This document shows, piece by piece, positions 8,650-19,189 of a DNA stretch of 64,000 nt. The stretch lies in contig OY987307.1 in assembly GCA_963920635.1 (NCBI GenBank), forward strand, positions 13,283,735 through 13,347,734. The letters run 5' to 3'. Origin of the DNA: Pseudeuparius sepicola (Eukaryota; Arthropoda; Insecta; Coleoptera; Anthribidae). Within the stretch, counting starts at the first letter, position 1; every line of letters begins with the position of its first letter. The notes beneath the pieces were generated by a model. It saw only the letters and a program-made list of their open reading frames with translations, searched no databases and had not been told where the DNA came from. The translations under genes and the position numbers were made by a program.

Positions 8650-9336
8650 ATGCAAGTTCAGCAACAGCAAGTTTGTCTCCCTATCGAAAATCTAGATGTC
8701 ATACAAGGGGGTACGGTAAAATCAAAACACGGTACCCTACTACCAGACTCGTTTAGGGCAATCTTGTGTGGACCTAGCGGGTGTGGTAAAACGAACGCAC
8801 TCCTTAGTTTGATTTTCAACGAAAACGGTCTGAAATTCGAAAATATCTACTTATATACGAAATCGTTGTACCAACCGAAATATCAATTATTGCAGGATGT
8901 AGTAAAAAAAGTCGGTTGCATCGGCTTCTTTTCGTATACGATAAACGAGGACGTCATCGATCCGTCGGAAGCTCTAAAAAATTCGATATTCATATTTGAT
9001 GATGTAGCCTGTGATAGACAAAATAAAATCAGGGAATTTTATTTGATGGGGCGCCACAAAGCGGTGGACGTCGCTTATCTATGTCAAACGTATTCGAAAA
9101 TTCCGAAGCAGCTCATACGCGATAATTGCAACGTGATCGTGTTATTTAAACAAGACGACGTAAATCTGAAACACGTTTACGAGGAACATGTGTCGCCAGA
9201 CGTCACGTACGAAGATTTCAAAAAGCTGTGCTATCAATGTTGGGACGACAGCTATGGCACTCTGGTCATAGTTAAGGATTTTAGTCTGAAAAACGGGCGG
9301 TATAGGAAAGGTTTCGATAAGTATATAAGGCTGTGA
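8650..9336 (+). CDS. A32/FtsK-HerA-type genome packaging ATPase
   Basis: A 228-residue protein with Walker A GPSGCGKT (41-48) and Walker B IFIFDD (113-118), matching Polinton ATPases that translocate DNA into capsids. The length is normal for the family. The ATG at 8650 follows a clear TATA/initiator pair, so the upstream in-frame extension is unlikely to be translated. The 3' end carries TATATAAG (9322-9329) for the next gene. No lesion is seen. Confidence 0.93.
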   Translation: MQVQQQQVCLPIENLDVIQGGTVKSKHGTLLPDSFRAILCGPSGCGKTNALLSLIFNENGLKFENIYLYTKSLYQPKYQLLQDVVKKVGCIGFFSYTINEDVIDPSEALKNSIFIFDDVACDRQNKIREFYLMGRHKAVDVAYLCQTYSKIPKQLIRDNCNVIVLFKQDDVNLKHVYEEHVSPDVTYEDFKKLCYQCWDDSYGTLVIVKDFSLKNGRYRKGFDKYIRL

Positions 9337-9362
9337 GTACTTCTCTGACGTTAGTGGTCAAC
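9322..9362 (+). promoter_or_regulatory. Promoter of the coiled-coil/DUF8207-like gene
   Basis: TATATAAG within the last codons of the ATPase gene, followed ~30 bp later by TTAGTGGTCA, directly before the ATG at 9363. Confidence 0.5.
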
Positions 9363-10394
9363 ATGCCGCTGACGTCAGATGATCAAATTCTAAAAGCGCA
9401 CCGCGCAAGGAAAATCAGTGAACTTGCACGAGCGATTAGAAAAAAACACACGGCTTTGAAGTTGGGGAAATTCGAGGAAGACGAGACGCTGGAAAAAATA
9501 TTCAAACCAGTGACGCAATCTATCAAAACGTTACAAATAAAAAAAGACATTCTAGACATCGAACCGAAGAAAGAAAAAACTAAGGTGGAAACTAAAAAAC
9601 AAGAAGAAATTGGGGAAAGCAGTGATACAAGAATACAGAAAAAAGTAGAAACATTAAAGCAACGGATTGAAAAGTTAAAAGGAGATTTTACCCCGAAACT
9701 TCCACCACACGCCGAAAAGGCAACGGCAGATTTTAGTCCGACATTGCCATCAGTCGAAGAGAAAAATGAAGAGGAAGAGGACATTTTTGAAGATGTATCT
9801 CAGTATTCTCCTACCGTTGTAAAGGACTACCTAGAAGCATATCCGGAAATAGCTCGACCGTATATTCAAAAATATAACGCAAAGGCACCCCAAATCGATT
9901 TTGTATACGGACCCAAGTATAGCGCAAGCGAATCAAAATGGACCTTGGGAAAAGAAACTTTAGATTTCGATAGAAAAACGTCGGATATAATAGTGGGTAG
10001 GAAGAGGTATAAAGGTACCAAAGGACTTTTTCAATTGATTTTTTATAACGATCCTCGAGCCAATTTGGTGGAGATGAAAAATTATAGTAAAATTCTAACT
10101 GAAACGTCGGTACATCTGAATAGCGCGGGTAAATTTAGAGGTTCATCTCGATATAAGTACACGAATGTTATTAAACCGTTACTAAAACGCGGAGAAGATG
10201 AGGGGGCAAGCGGTAAAGGTATGCGTCTCACTTATAACGAAAAACCGGTGGAGTACATGTTTTGGGACGACGTCAACGAATTAGTTGACAGATTGCGATT
10301 ACTGGTGGCATCCAAAAACGCCTGCAACACTTCTCACGACAACGAAATCGTAGCCATTATAAACGAACTGAAGGAAGCTAAAGTCATCAGATAA
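9363..10394 (+). CDS. Polinton-associated coiled-coil protein with C-terminal DUF8207-like domain
   Basis: A 343-residue protein. The first ~150 residues are Lys/Glu-rich and probably coiled coil. The C-terminal ~160 residues contain YGPKYSA, a YKGTKGLFQLIF stretch and a terminal WDDVNELVDRLRLL...NEIVAIINEL segment. That arrangement resembles the DUF8207 domain of many insect and cnidarian Polinton-linked proteins (from memory, not searched). Its function is unknown; a virion or core role is possible given its place between ATPase and integrase. The frame is intact. Confidence 0.75.
   Translation: MPLTSDDQILKAHRARKISELARAIRKKHTALKLGKFEEDETLEKIFKPVTQSIKTLQIKKDILDIEPKKEKTKVETKKQEEIGESSDTRIQKKVETLKQRIEKLKGDFTPKLPPHAEKATADFSPTLPSVEEKNEEEEDIFEDVSQYSPTVVKDYLEAYPEIARPYIQKYNAKAPQIDFVYGPKYSASESKWTLGKETLDFDRKTSDIIVGRKRYKGTKGLFQLIFYNDPRANLVEMKNYSKILTETSVHLNSAGKFRGSSRYKYTNVIKPLLKRGEDEGASGKGMRLTYNEKPVEYMFWDDVNELVDRLRLLVASKNACNTSHDNEIVAIINELKEAKVIR
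10358..10363 (+). promoter_or_regulatory. TATA box of integrase gene
   Basis: TATAAA inside the 3' end of the preceding gene, ~28 bp before a TCATCAG initiator-like site, with the integrase ATG at 10433. Confidence 0.45.
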
Positions 10395-10432
10395 CTTAGT
10401 CGCGCTGAAGAAAGCGGGTCACAAATTTCGAT

Positions 10433-11374
10433 ATGAACTCTAAGTATACCAAGGAAAAAATTCAACTGATTAGGGAATTGCATAAACCGATACGAAAAAA
10501 ATACCCTAGGCGTAGAACTATTATTAAAGGTTTGGATGATCTTTGGCAAGCCGACCTAGGAAAGCTGGATCAGTACGCCAGCCGCAATAGAAACTTTAAA
10601 TTCATACTAGTCGTGATCGACTGCTTTTCCAAATTTGTCTGGTGCAAGCCGTTAAAATCCAAGTCGGGAGAAGAAGTCACGAAGGCTTTCGCTGATATTC
10701 TCAAAAATTCCTCGGGGCGTCGACCTCGAAATCTCCAGACCGATCAAGGCAAGGAATTTTACAACTGTCATTTTAAGAAGTTATTGAATACTTTTAACGT
10801 CGACCACTATAGCACGTTTAGCGACACGAAAGCGGCGATAGTAGAGAGAGTGATCCGCACCTTGAAAGAACAACTGTTCAAGTATTTCAGTTTAAGTGGC
10901 ACGTACAAGTGGATCGATATTTTACCGACGCTAGTTGACGAATATAATGATAGGAGACATAGAATCATACGTATGAAACCCAAAGATGTGAACAAAACAA
11001 ACGAACGGAACGTTCTTAATGCCTCTTTCAGTCACGTAAAGACTTTCGATAAACAAAAGTTTAAACTAGGCGACATAGTTAGGATCAGCAAAGTCAAGCA
11101 CGTCTTTCAGAAGGGATACACGCCCAACTAGACGACTGAATTGTTTAAAATCTCAAAGGTTCAAATTACGAACCCTCCCACATATCTCTTGGAAGACTTG
11201 AACGGAAAACCTATCCAGGGGGGTTTCTACACCGAGGAATTGCAAAAAACGTCCGATCCAGACGTCTTCTTGGTAGAAAAGGTGTTGCGTAGAAAAGGAA
11301 AGAAGATTTTGGTCCGTTGGCTGGGGTTCGATAAAACCCACGACTCCTGGATAGACGCAACAGACGTCTTGTAG
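10433..11374 (+). pseudogene. Retroviral-type integrase with chromodomain, one in-frame TAG
   Basis: The rve catalytic core has D41 (QADL), D104 (QTDQG) and E139 (VERVIRTLKE). The C-terminal region (11,252-11,371) is a chromodomain (VEKVLRRKGKKILVRWLGF...DSW). This is the Polinton c-integrase that inserts the linear genome and makes the 6-bp duplication; the chromodomain may bind methylated histone. A single TAG at 11,129-11,131 interrupts an otherwise continuous frame between core and chromodomain, where related proteins usually have Trp. The likely change is one base; readthrough cannot be excluded. Confidence 0.92.
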
Positions 11375-11386
11375 TAGTGGCGGAGC

Positions 11387-11824
11387 ATGGGTGACAGTAG
11401 TGGCTACGAATCTGACGCAGCCGGCGATGTCGACGACGTTCCACAGCAAACGACTCAAAGAGAGAGACTTCTTCTGTTGAAAACATGTTTTCATTTGGCA
11501 CCTGGTCACGTATATACCGTACATTGTGGGTTGAGTCCACTACGATTTTTTACAGCTGCTGTAAATATCGTCTGCGGACAAGGTACCCGAGAAGAATGCG
11601 TTATGACCATGGACCACGTGGAGTGGAAAGAACTTATCTTGCACCTGTATAAGTTTTTCGAACACGGTGATGGTCTGCCTGTGAAATTTGGTTGCGACAT
11701 GGAATTGGACACGATTAATTCGGACGGACTAGAAATCGTGTCGCTCGGCAGAAACGGCGTATACTTTTACTTCAGCGAGGCATGTTGTATCGAACTGCTA
11801 CGCAGTTTTATTGCACAGTTTTAA
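11387..11824 (+). CDS. Unassigned small Polinton gene
   Basis: A 145-residue protein with an acidic, Ser-rich N-terminus (to about 25) and a mixed alpha/beta body with cysteines; no transmembrane segment. I do not recognise it. The ATG at 11,387 follows the chromodomain stop by 12 bp. A 52-codon AT-rich frame to 12,023 follows, ending at AATAAA (12,021-12,026) where the minus-strand polymerase gene converges; I regard it as uncertain. Confidence 0.6.
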   Translation: MGDSSGYESDAAGDVDDVPQQTTQRERLLLLKTCFHLAPGHVYTVHCGLSPLRFFTAAVNIVCGQGTREECVMTMDHVEWKELILHLYKFFEHGDGLPVKFGCDMELDTINSDGLEIVSLGRNGVYFYFSEACCIELLRSFIAQF

Positions 11825-12074
11825 GTTAGTTGATTTCTATTTTAATTTTTTAGATACGGTAAATGAGATGTTGATAAAAAGTAATTTTAGAATAAGTATT
11901 AGAGATACTATTAAGTTACTTTGTAATCCAATGTGTAACATAGAAAAGTATTGTATTTATGAACTCTTTTATCTTGATAGGGAGTTTTTGTTAGCTGACT
12001 TGTATAGGAGAAGGTTTTCTTAAATAAAACGACATTTTAAAAATATTTTTCACACACCCACACATTCTCACATT

Positions 12075-15000
12075 TCAATCTACATCTATGATATCCTTAT
12101 GACCCCAAGGCAGGGTGACTATATTGTCGACGATATATCTCTTTTTATCGAAAGGGTTGAGGCCGACTTTGCTTTGTTCGATACTAAACACCGTATGGGC
12201 GTACGAACGTATGGTGCACTGGCTGGCGATTTTTTCCCTCTTTTCGAACAAGCAATCGACGTAATCCTGGTACGTGATTTTATTTTTTACCACGCTGTAT
12301 TTGACTCCCTTGGCTTTTTTCACGCACTTCTTTCCCCCGTCCACCAGATAAGTATACATTTTCGATCGGAGTCCGACGAAATGGGTTAAGATCCTACCGT
12401 TTAACTCGTCCTTCATCAGTCCCGGCACTTTTTTATTTACTAGCGGAATTTCGTAACCATTATTAGGTGGGAAGTCGGAGGTGTCGAAACGAGCTAAATT
12501 TTTAAGTATGACATCGCGGTAAATGTCATCGCAAGAAATTTCATAGATGAGACTGTCCGTGTCCGTGTACAATAATTGACAGTCGGAAGGCGAGGAGTTT
12601 TTTAGCATAAAATCGTAATGAAATTCGTAGACGCAGGTTTTGGATATGTCTAGAATCGCCATTCCTATATACAGCGGTTTATTAAAGTTAATACGCGTCT
12701 TATTCAATTCGACGCTAATTAGGTTTTCATCGAATATCGATCTGGATCTAAAAGCCGGACACGAAATTAAATGTTTCGCTCCGTACCTGCCCTCCCACTT
12801 ATTCACCAACTTAACGATTCTGTGTTTCCTAATATTTTCCATGGTTTTTCCGTAGATAGCGTTGTTCATAAGTTTAATGATGGTCTTTTCGAAATCAAAC
12901 TTTGCCTGCGCCCTCAATCTCGTGTTGAACTTTATGTATGGCGCCAAAAAAGCGGACTGTTTAAATTTTAAAATTCTGTGCGTCTTTTTCAAAAACAGAC
13001 CGTGATTCAAGGCCTGCTTGAGCGCCCTGTAATGCATCACGTATTTTTCCTTAGGATAAAGGGTGGTCATGAGTTTCGACGATTTCGCTTCCGGCGGTAT
13101 GCGATGTTCGGCCGCGAAAGGTAGATCTTTGTGCCAGTCATGTAGTCCCTCCGGATATTCTAAGTCCACCTCTAACACGTATCCCTCTTTAGCGTCGTCG
13201 GGAATTTTAGTGACGTCGATGGCATCGATATCGTCGACCCAACGAAAATCGCCCTGCGGCAGACACTCGCACATCGCCCAGCCGTACAGATTATTAACGT
13301 CTAGATACAAGATATATTTGGAGGGATCGCTCGGATCCTACTCTTCCATGTACTTGTTATTAGCTCGCGCGAAGCGCTTACAACACTGACTCAGTCCGCC
13401 CCTAACGCCCCTCTCGAAAAATAGCAAAATATCTATATCTTGAAACGTCTCCAGTCGACAGCCGGTGAATTTTAACATACAATCATAAGTATACCCTGGA
13501 ATGGTGTAATACCAAGCGGGATCCAATCCGTAATTAGCGTGACACGACTTTCTGAACGTTTCGAAGATGTCGGTCAGCAGCATTATGTCGGTTTTTAAGT
13601 ACAGATCCGAGTACTCGCCGATAGTCTGTATGTGGAATTTTTCCCAAACCAGTTGCGCGTGCGCGTAGTCACTTTCGGCAATATCGGTGTCGTTTAGTTT
13701 GTTATAGAATTTATCGATGGGCGGAAGCGAATTTTCTCGTAATTTCTCCAAGTCGTCGATGTAGTCGTAACAAAAAACGCCTTTTCTAGTTAACAATGTC
13801 AAATCGTCGGAAGGAACGTCACGAAATTCCTTTCCGGTATTGACGAAATCCGCTTTTGTAAGAGAGGAAGCTAGCATGTCGAGTGAAAACCCCATGAATC
13901 TGAGGGAATCGATAAAGCGGAATTTTACGTTGGTGTCGGCGTCGAAAATCGTAAAACTTATGTATTTTTCTTTATTTATGGGAAGCAGGGTGATATGATT
14001 GCGTTTGGCGAGATCCCTGATTATGAAATGACTGTCGTCACCGCTGAAATTGTGAAATACCACGGGGATCATGAACGAATTTCTATAATTTAGATTACAG
14101 CTCTGATGGGCGTACCCACGAAACCGCGAAGTCAAATGACAATGATCGCGAACTATGATGTCATCGGGAGTGAATCTTTTCTCGCAAATATGGCAATTCG
14201 CCGTGGCATTTTTCAAACTTATGTTTTCCTTCATCGGTTCGACGTTTGTCAGTTTCGACGCGACAAATTTCGCGATTTCCTCCATCTGATCCGCGAACCA
14301 AGACATGCAATCCGGCCCTTGATAGCTTTTGTAGAAAGACAGAGAGTTATCGTAGGAGCATTTAAAATAAAAGCCGGCGCTGAACGCCTCGTGTTTCTGA
14401 TACTTGGAAGTCTGGGACATCGGCTCAGAGTCGTGATAAGGTTTTAGAATAGACTCGAAATCCGAGTACACGACGAAAGGAGTACGTTCCTTATGTACGT
14501 AGTTTTTAAAGTATATAAATTTTTCTTTGGGGAACGTTACCTGGTAATTATTCCGTTCTCGACAGTAAACCGCGTGCTCGTCTAATTTCGCTTGGGTTTG
14601 AAAATAATTCAGACATCTGTCACATATGAACATTTTGCCGTTGTGTTTATTCATTTGCGTTGAAATTAGACGCGATAAATTTTTAATCCAACAGAAATGA
14701 TATTTTATATCTGTCATTGGGACGTCTTCCGCGGGAGGCGGAACGTAATCGTTCATATTCGGGAAATATTGATCCTGAACGATGAGTAAGTTCACGTGCC
14801 TATTCATCTTCTTTTTTGTTAACCGCACCGGACCGGTATGAAATTTACGCGGATCTTCACATACTAACTCTAGGGCGTACACGTTGACGGATATTTCGTT
14901 TAACTTTTCGAACCTATCGATTTTAGCTAGCGTCATGGGAAATTCTAACCCATCCAAGTGCAAAACCTCCGCGTAGTGGTGGTAAGCACTCATGCGTTCC

Positions 15001-15809
15001 GAATGACGGTCTACGGGGTATAGCGCGGAAACGACGGCCCACGCGAAGCAGGCGTCGTCGTCGTTTTTAACGTTAACGCAAGCTTTCTTCTTCGAAATCT
15101 CATCCGGTAGCCTCACGTACGTCCCGCCGCCGTTTCCCATTTCGACTTTGCTTATGTTAACTTCCAAACTTAAAATTCGATGTAGCGCCCAACCGGAATC
15201 GCGCTCCTGGAACTCCTCCAGGCTTTTTAGGATGCTATCGGTAACGTGGTCGGCGAACCATCGTTTTAGGTCCGTCCCCCCGTCGATAGTGACATTTTTC
15301 GTGCTGAAATATTTATTTTCCAAAATTTCTTCGTCTCCGATTTTTTTTATAAATTCACCGCAGAAAACGGTGTTGATCTTGATCATCCTATATTCTCTCA
15401 CGATCGTAGGTACGCGACGTTTTAGAAGGAGAAAAGCGTCATTCAAAAATTCCGTGATGTCTTTATGACTCAGATTTATAATTATGCCAGAACGAATTCT
15501 ACGTTTAAATGCCGACTTAGTTTCCTCCCATTTCACCCGATCGCGTCTCGTCAAACCGCTGCCCCTGTGTCTCGTTTTTAAGTAAGCTCTGAATCTTTTT
15601 AAATGCCCCAAATTCGTTTGAAGTTTAGTCATCGTACCGGGATTGCAATCGTATACTTTTATGGCGGCGTAAACCAGTCTAATATTTCTGTTGATTAGCT
15701 TCAGCCAGCGCTCTCGCGTCGTCATGTCCATACCGTTTGTTAGTAATCGAAAAGCCCGTTCGCAAACTTCGACGATGTCGTCACTAACTGCGGAGATCTC
15801 CGCAGCCAT
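12075..15809 (-). pseudogene. polB: Protein-primed family B DNA polymerase, one in-frame TAG
   Basis: About 1,244 codons. From the N-terminus: an unassigned region; a C2H2-like finger (~residues 390-415); exonuclease motif I DFES (~450); an HNH/endonuclease VII-like Cys/His cluster ending DHCH (~540-575); NFSGDDSHF (exo II, ~590). The polymerase half has motif A LDVNNLYGWAM (~836-846), motif B MNNAIYGK and motif C YTDTDS (1081-1086). It would replicate the linear element from its TIRs. A TAG at 13,338-13,340 (codon 824) splits exonuclease from polymerase; the frame is otherwise uninterrupted. The start is the ATG after TATATAAA. It is the first long minus-strand gene, convergent with the block to its left. 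Confidence 0.95.
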
Positions 15810-15830
15810 GATGTTCGTCGTGCGGTCGCA

Positions 15831-15865
15831 GACTGGTGCCGTTCGATGCGAGACCTCTTTATATA
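15831..15865 (-). promoter_or_regulatory. TATA box and initiator of polB
   Basis: On the minus strand, TATATAAA (15,865-15,858) is followed by ACCAGTC (near 15,838-15,832) and the ATG at 15,809. Confidence 0.65.
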
Positions 15866-15897
15866 CCTATCGGACGGCACATTTGCTACACTAAAAA

Positions 15898-16830
15898 AAT
15901 AGAAAAAAAGTGAAAAAGTTAAAAAAAAACATTGGGAAGATATAAATTTACATATTATAGAAAAAATTTTGGCAAAAAAAAATTTTGACAAAAAAATTGA
16001 TAAAAAAAATTTGACAAAAACAATTTTGGTAAAAAAAATTTGACAAAAAAAAATTTTTGTAAATAAAAATTCTGCAAAAAAAAATTTTGGTAAAAAAAAT
16101 TTGGCAAAATAAAAATTTAGCAAAAAAAAATTTGGTAAAAAAAATTTGGTAAAAAAATTTTGGCAAAAAAAAATTTTGGCAGAAAAAAAATTTGGCAAAA
16201 AAAATTTTTGGTAAAAAAAATTGCCAAAAAAAAATTTTTGGCAAAAAAAAAATTTGGCAAAAAAAAAATTTGACAAAAATAAAATTTTGCAAAAAAAAAA
16301 ATTTGTCAAAAAAAATTTTGGCAAAAAAAATTTTGGTAAAAAAAAATTTGGCAAAAAAAAATTTGGTAAAAAAAATTTGGTAAAAAAATTTTGGCAAAAA
16401 AAAATTTTGGCAGAAAAAAAAATTGGCAAAAAAAATTTTTGGTAAAAAAAATTGCCAAAAAAAAATTTTTGGCAAAAAAAAAATTTGACAAAAATAAAAT
16501 TTTGCAAAAAAAAAAATTTGTCAAAAAAAATTTTGGCAAAAAAAATTTTGGTAAAAAAAAAATTTGGCAAAAATAAAAATTTGGCAAAAAAAAAATTTGG
16601 TAAAAAAATTTTTGGCAAAAAAAAATTTTGGTACAAAAAAATTCTGCCAAAAAAAATTTTGGTAAAAAAAAATTTTGACAAAAAAAATTTCGCCAAAAAA
16701 AAAAATTGGCAAAAAAAATTTTGGTAAAAAATTTTGACGAAAAAAATTTTTTTAAAAAAATTTGGCAAAAAAAAATTGTGGAAAAAAAACTTTTTCAGAA
16801 AAAAATGAAAAGAAAAATTTTTCACCATTC
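15898..16830. repeat. A/T low-complexity tract of degenerate TTTTGGCAAAAAAA-like units
   Basis: More than 900 bp of A-runs separated by TTTTGGC, TTTGGTA, TTTGACA and similar, every 12-20 bp. Larger blocks repeat at ~225-228 bp (for example 16,170-16,258 with 16,398-16,486). A 362-codon open frame crosses it on the minus strand, but the Phe/Lys/Asn/Gln composition is that of the repeat, so I do not call it a gene. Confidence 0.85.
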
Positions 16831-17128
16831 TGAATGACAGTCGGTCCTCCCCTAATAAGATATGGCTTTTACTTCCTTTATACAGGTTTTCGTTACCAAG
16901 ATATCAAGCGGTTTATAAATGGAACAGCTGGTATATTTACATTTTTTTCTTTCTTTTGCTCATGTAATCCTTGGGGATTTTTTTTTACGAAAGGTTTCCA
17001 AAATATCGAGCTGTTAAAAATTGGACAGCTGGTATATACACTTTTTTTCTGTTCCTCTAAGTTTTTTTAATTATTGCAAGGGAAAAATAAAAGAAAATTT
17101 TTTGATTAATTTTAGTTTTCCAAAATAA
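16831..17128. other. AT-rich spacer with a direct repeat
   Basis: No gene. A segment with ACAGCTGGTATAT and flanking T-runs occurs at about 16,905-16,965 and 17,008-17,060; a related TATAAAATGGGACAGCC lies at 18,007-18,023. Confidence 0.5.
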
Positions 17129-17716
17129 TTATAACACATCCCACGTTTCCTTGAAGATGCGTTCCCGTTCCTCCACTCCTTCCAGACGCTGTAGGCGCAG
17201 CCTCTCAGCCTGACGGAAAACCCTTCGGGCGGCCTTGCTAAGACCAGGTGGATATGGACGGAGCACGTTCCTGTCTTCCAAATCTGGAACATAAGTATCA
17301 TCCTCCACCCAGTGTTCAGCGCGGGGCCACTGCTCGATGTCTTCTAGCCATTCTTCCGATTGGTGGGTGCCTTGCCATTCTTCGGACTGCTGGGAGCCTT
17401 GCCATTCTGGGACGCTTTCTTGCCATTCCGGGGCGCCTTCTTGCCATTCCGGGGTATCTTCTTGCCATTCTGTCAGTTGCTGGTCTTCTTGACATTCTGT
17501 TGGTTGTTGGTTTTCTTGCCCCTCTGCAGGTTCTTGCCATGGCACACCATGCCACATCACCTGGTTGCTGATTGCTTGCTGTTGTTGTTGTGGAGGTTTG
17601 TAGTGTCGATTGCAATCGCACTGCAGTGACCAGTCTTCTTCTTCTGGCATTGTTGTCGGTGTGGGTAGTGGACACTGGCACCACGGAACCAGATCGGTTT
17701 CCATCATCTCTTGCAT
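17129..17716 (-). CDS. Trp/Gln/Glu-rich repeat protein
   Basis: 195 residues from the ATG at 17,716. The N-terminal region has Cys pairs (WCQC, CDCNRH). Residues ~75-130 are short tandem repeats built on PEWQE/EEWQG; the C-terminus is a basic, charged helix rich in Arg/Glu. I do not recognise the family. On the minus strand TATAAG (17,766-17,761) and TATCAGTTCG (17,738-17,729) form a promoter pair, and the ATG lies just downstream, which argues that this is expressed. It is transcribed in the same direction as polB. Confidence 0.6.
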   Translation of the reverse strand: MQEMMETDLVPWCQCPLPTPTTMPEEEDWSLQCDCNRHYKPPQQQQQAISNQVMWHGVPWQEPAEGQENQQPTECQEDQQLTEWQEDTPEWQEGAPEWQESVPEWQGSQQSEEWQGTHQSEEWLEDIEQWPRAEHWVEDDTYVPDLEDRNVLRPYPPGLSKAARRVFRQAERLRLQRLEGVEERERIFKETWDVL

Positions 17717-17769
17717 CTTGGAGCACTCGAACTGATACCGCAGTGGAATCACGCGCCCTTCTTATAGGC

Positions 17770-18540
17770 CATTATTTGTCGACTAAGGTTTTTTTTTGTC
17801 TGGTCAGCAGAGCCGCGTTTGCCTACCAAGGTTTTTTCCTAACCTTATATATTTTTGAATCAACCGGTATAAAAATGTCGTCATTATTTCCTTCTGTGGG
17901 GAACTAAAAAATATTTACTTTCAAATAAGGTTGAGGCAACCGTATTTAAAAAAGTAATAACCCCTAGAATTTTTTGCAAACGAGATGAACTGAAACAGCT
18001 AGGGTGTATAAAATGGGACAGCCGCGCAATTACCTTTTTCGGTCTTGTGTATATTTTACTGGAATAAATAATTATTTCCAATTTTTTTTTGCTACCATCT
18101 CTACATCGTATTTTTTTTTACTGAAACTGAAATTTTTTCATCATTTTTTTTTTCCAAGTGAAACTGACATTATTTTTACCTTTATATTTTTACCGGTATA
18201 CAAAACTTATTCGAAAATTCTACCTACATTTTCACGTCTTGGATTTTTTTACAGATTTTGTTCAAACAAAATTTCCTATGTTACTTGGGGCCTTCCGATT
18301 AACTATTATAATAAAAATTTTTATCAGTCACTCGAAAAAATTCTATCTATATAAAACATTCGTCTAAGTCTTGTCTTGTACATTTCACCGCCAAAAAATG
18401 AAAATTTCCCAAAATGTTATCAGGATTATAGGATCAGGACCTTTTTAAAATTACATTTTTTGAATAAAAAAATTTCAAAATTTTTCGAATTTTCATAGGT
18501 ATCAAAAGCGCGGAACTGCGCATGCGCGGAACGCGTGCAA
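17770..18540. other. AT-rich non-coding stretch
   Basis: No supportable gene. It contains T-rich runs, AAGGTTTTTT direct repeats (~17,786 and ~17,828) and isolated TATA-like words. Short open frames here have random AT-rich composition. Confidence 0.5.
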
Positions 18541-18561
18541 GGGGGAAGGGTGGATTTTGTT

Positions 18562-18628
18562 CGGGCAACTACACGCCAGTCGGACGGAGGCCTTCGGCCT
18601 CCGTTCCTCCTGGCACGTAGTTGCCCAC
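18562..18628. other. GC-rich imperfect palindrome/cruciform
   Basis: GGGCAACTAC and GTAGTTGCCC form the outer 10-bp arms, GCCAG/CTGGC an inner stem and CGGAGGCC/GGCCTCCG an 8-bp apical stem with a TTC loop. It sits in a short GC-rich island (~18,507-18,690) inside very AT-rich DNA. It may be a structured RNA, a terminator or a replication/packaging signal; none is shown. Confidence 0.7.
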
Positions 18629-18831
18629 CCGCCACCCCCCACCCACCCCGGGGTAGACTATGTCCACCCCCCCCAAGGGGTGGTCCCAAAATCGATTGCG
18701 CTATATGAGGATTTTTTCCGATCAGCCGATCAGAAGATATATTTGGAAATCACGATACACCTGCATCAGCAGAAAATCCGAGCCCCTGACGTACTAATTG
18801 TTTACGAATCGTATATGATGCGCTGATACGT

Positions 18832-19020
18832 TTCCACGTGGCTTCTTATTTACCATATATCACATTTCAAAGGCACCACAGAGTCTGCCTCGGACATCCC
18901 ACATGCTTTTTTACTATTATTTACGTTACACATTACATGATGTCCACGCGGTTTCTTATTATTTATCATATATCACATTTCCTGACACCACACAGTCTAC
19001 TTCGAATTTCCACGTGTCTG
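18832..19020. repeat. Two ~75-bp direct repeats upstream of the spliced gene
   Basis: A segment with GGCTTCTTATTTACCATATA / ATATCACATTTC / CACAGAGTCT at ~18,832-18,905 recurs, diverged, at ~18,941-19,015. Both lie 200-450 bp before the next TATA box; an enhancer-like role is speculation. Confidence 0.5.
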
Positions 19021-19189
19021 AAGATTCAGTAGGATCCAAACCATACAATTTTTAGCGAGTACCACTTCTAAGACTTTTTCTGATGCAAATTCAAGTTTTA
19101 GCGTTGTTGGGAATACAACTTATAAGAACTTTTCCAAATTATTGCTGACGCAGCACAATTTTTATTTTGCTGGCGCTGTGTTTAATCCC

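Noticed and set aside
11811..12023. ORF following the unassigned gene at 11,387-11,824, possibly joined by splicing
   Set aside because: The required intron would be only ~40 bp with a poor donor, and the ORF has no recognisable features.
15740..16828. 362-codon open frame on the minus strand across the A/T repeat tract
   Set aside because: The composition (Phe, Lys, Asn, Gln) follows directly from the DNA repeat; similar open frames occur in other phases and on the other strand.
18004..18354. 116-codon Phe/Tyr-rich ORF
   Set aside because: T-rich low-complexity DNA; no homologous motif.
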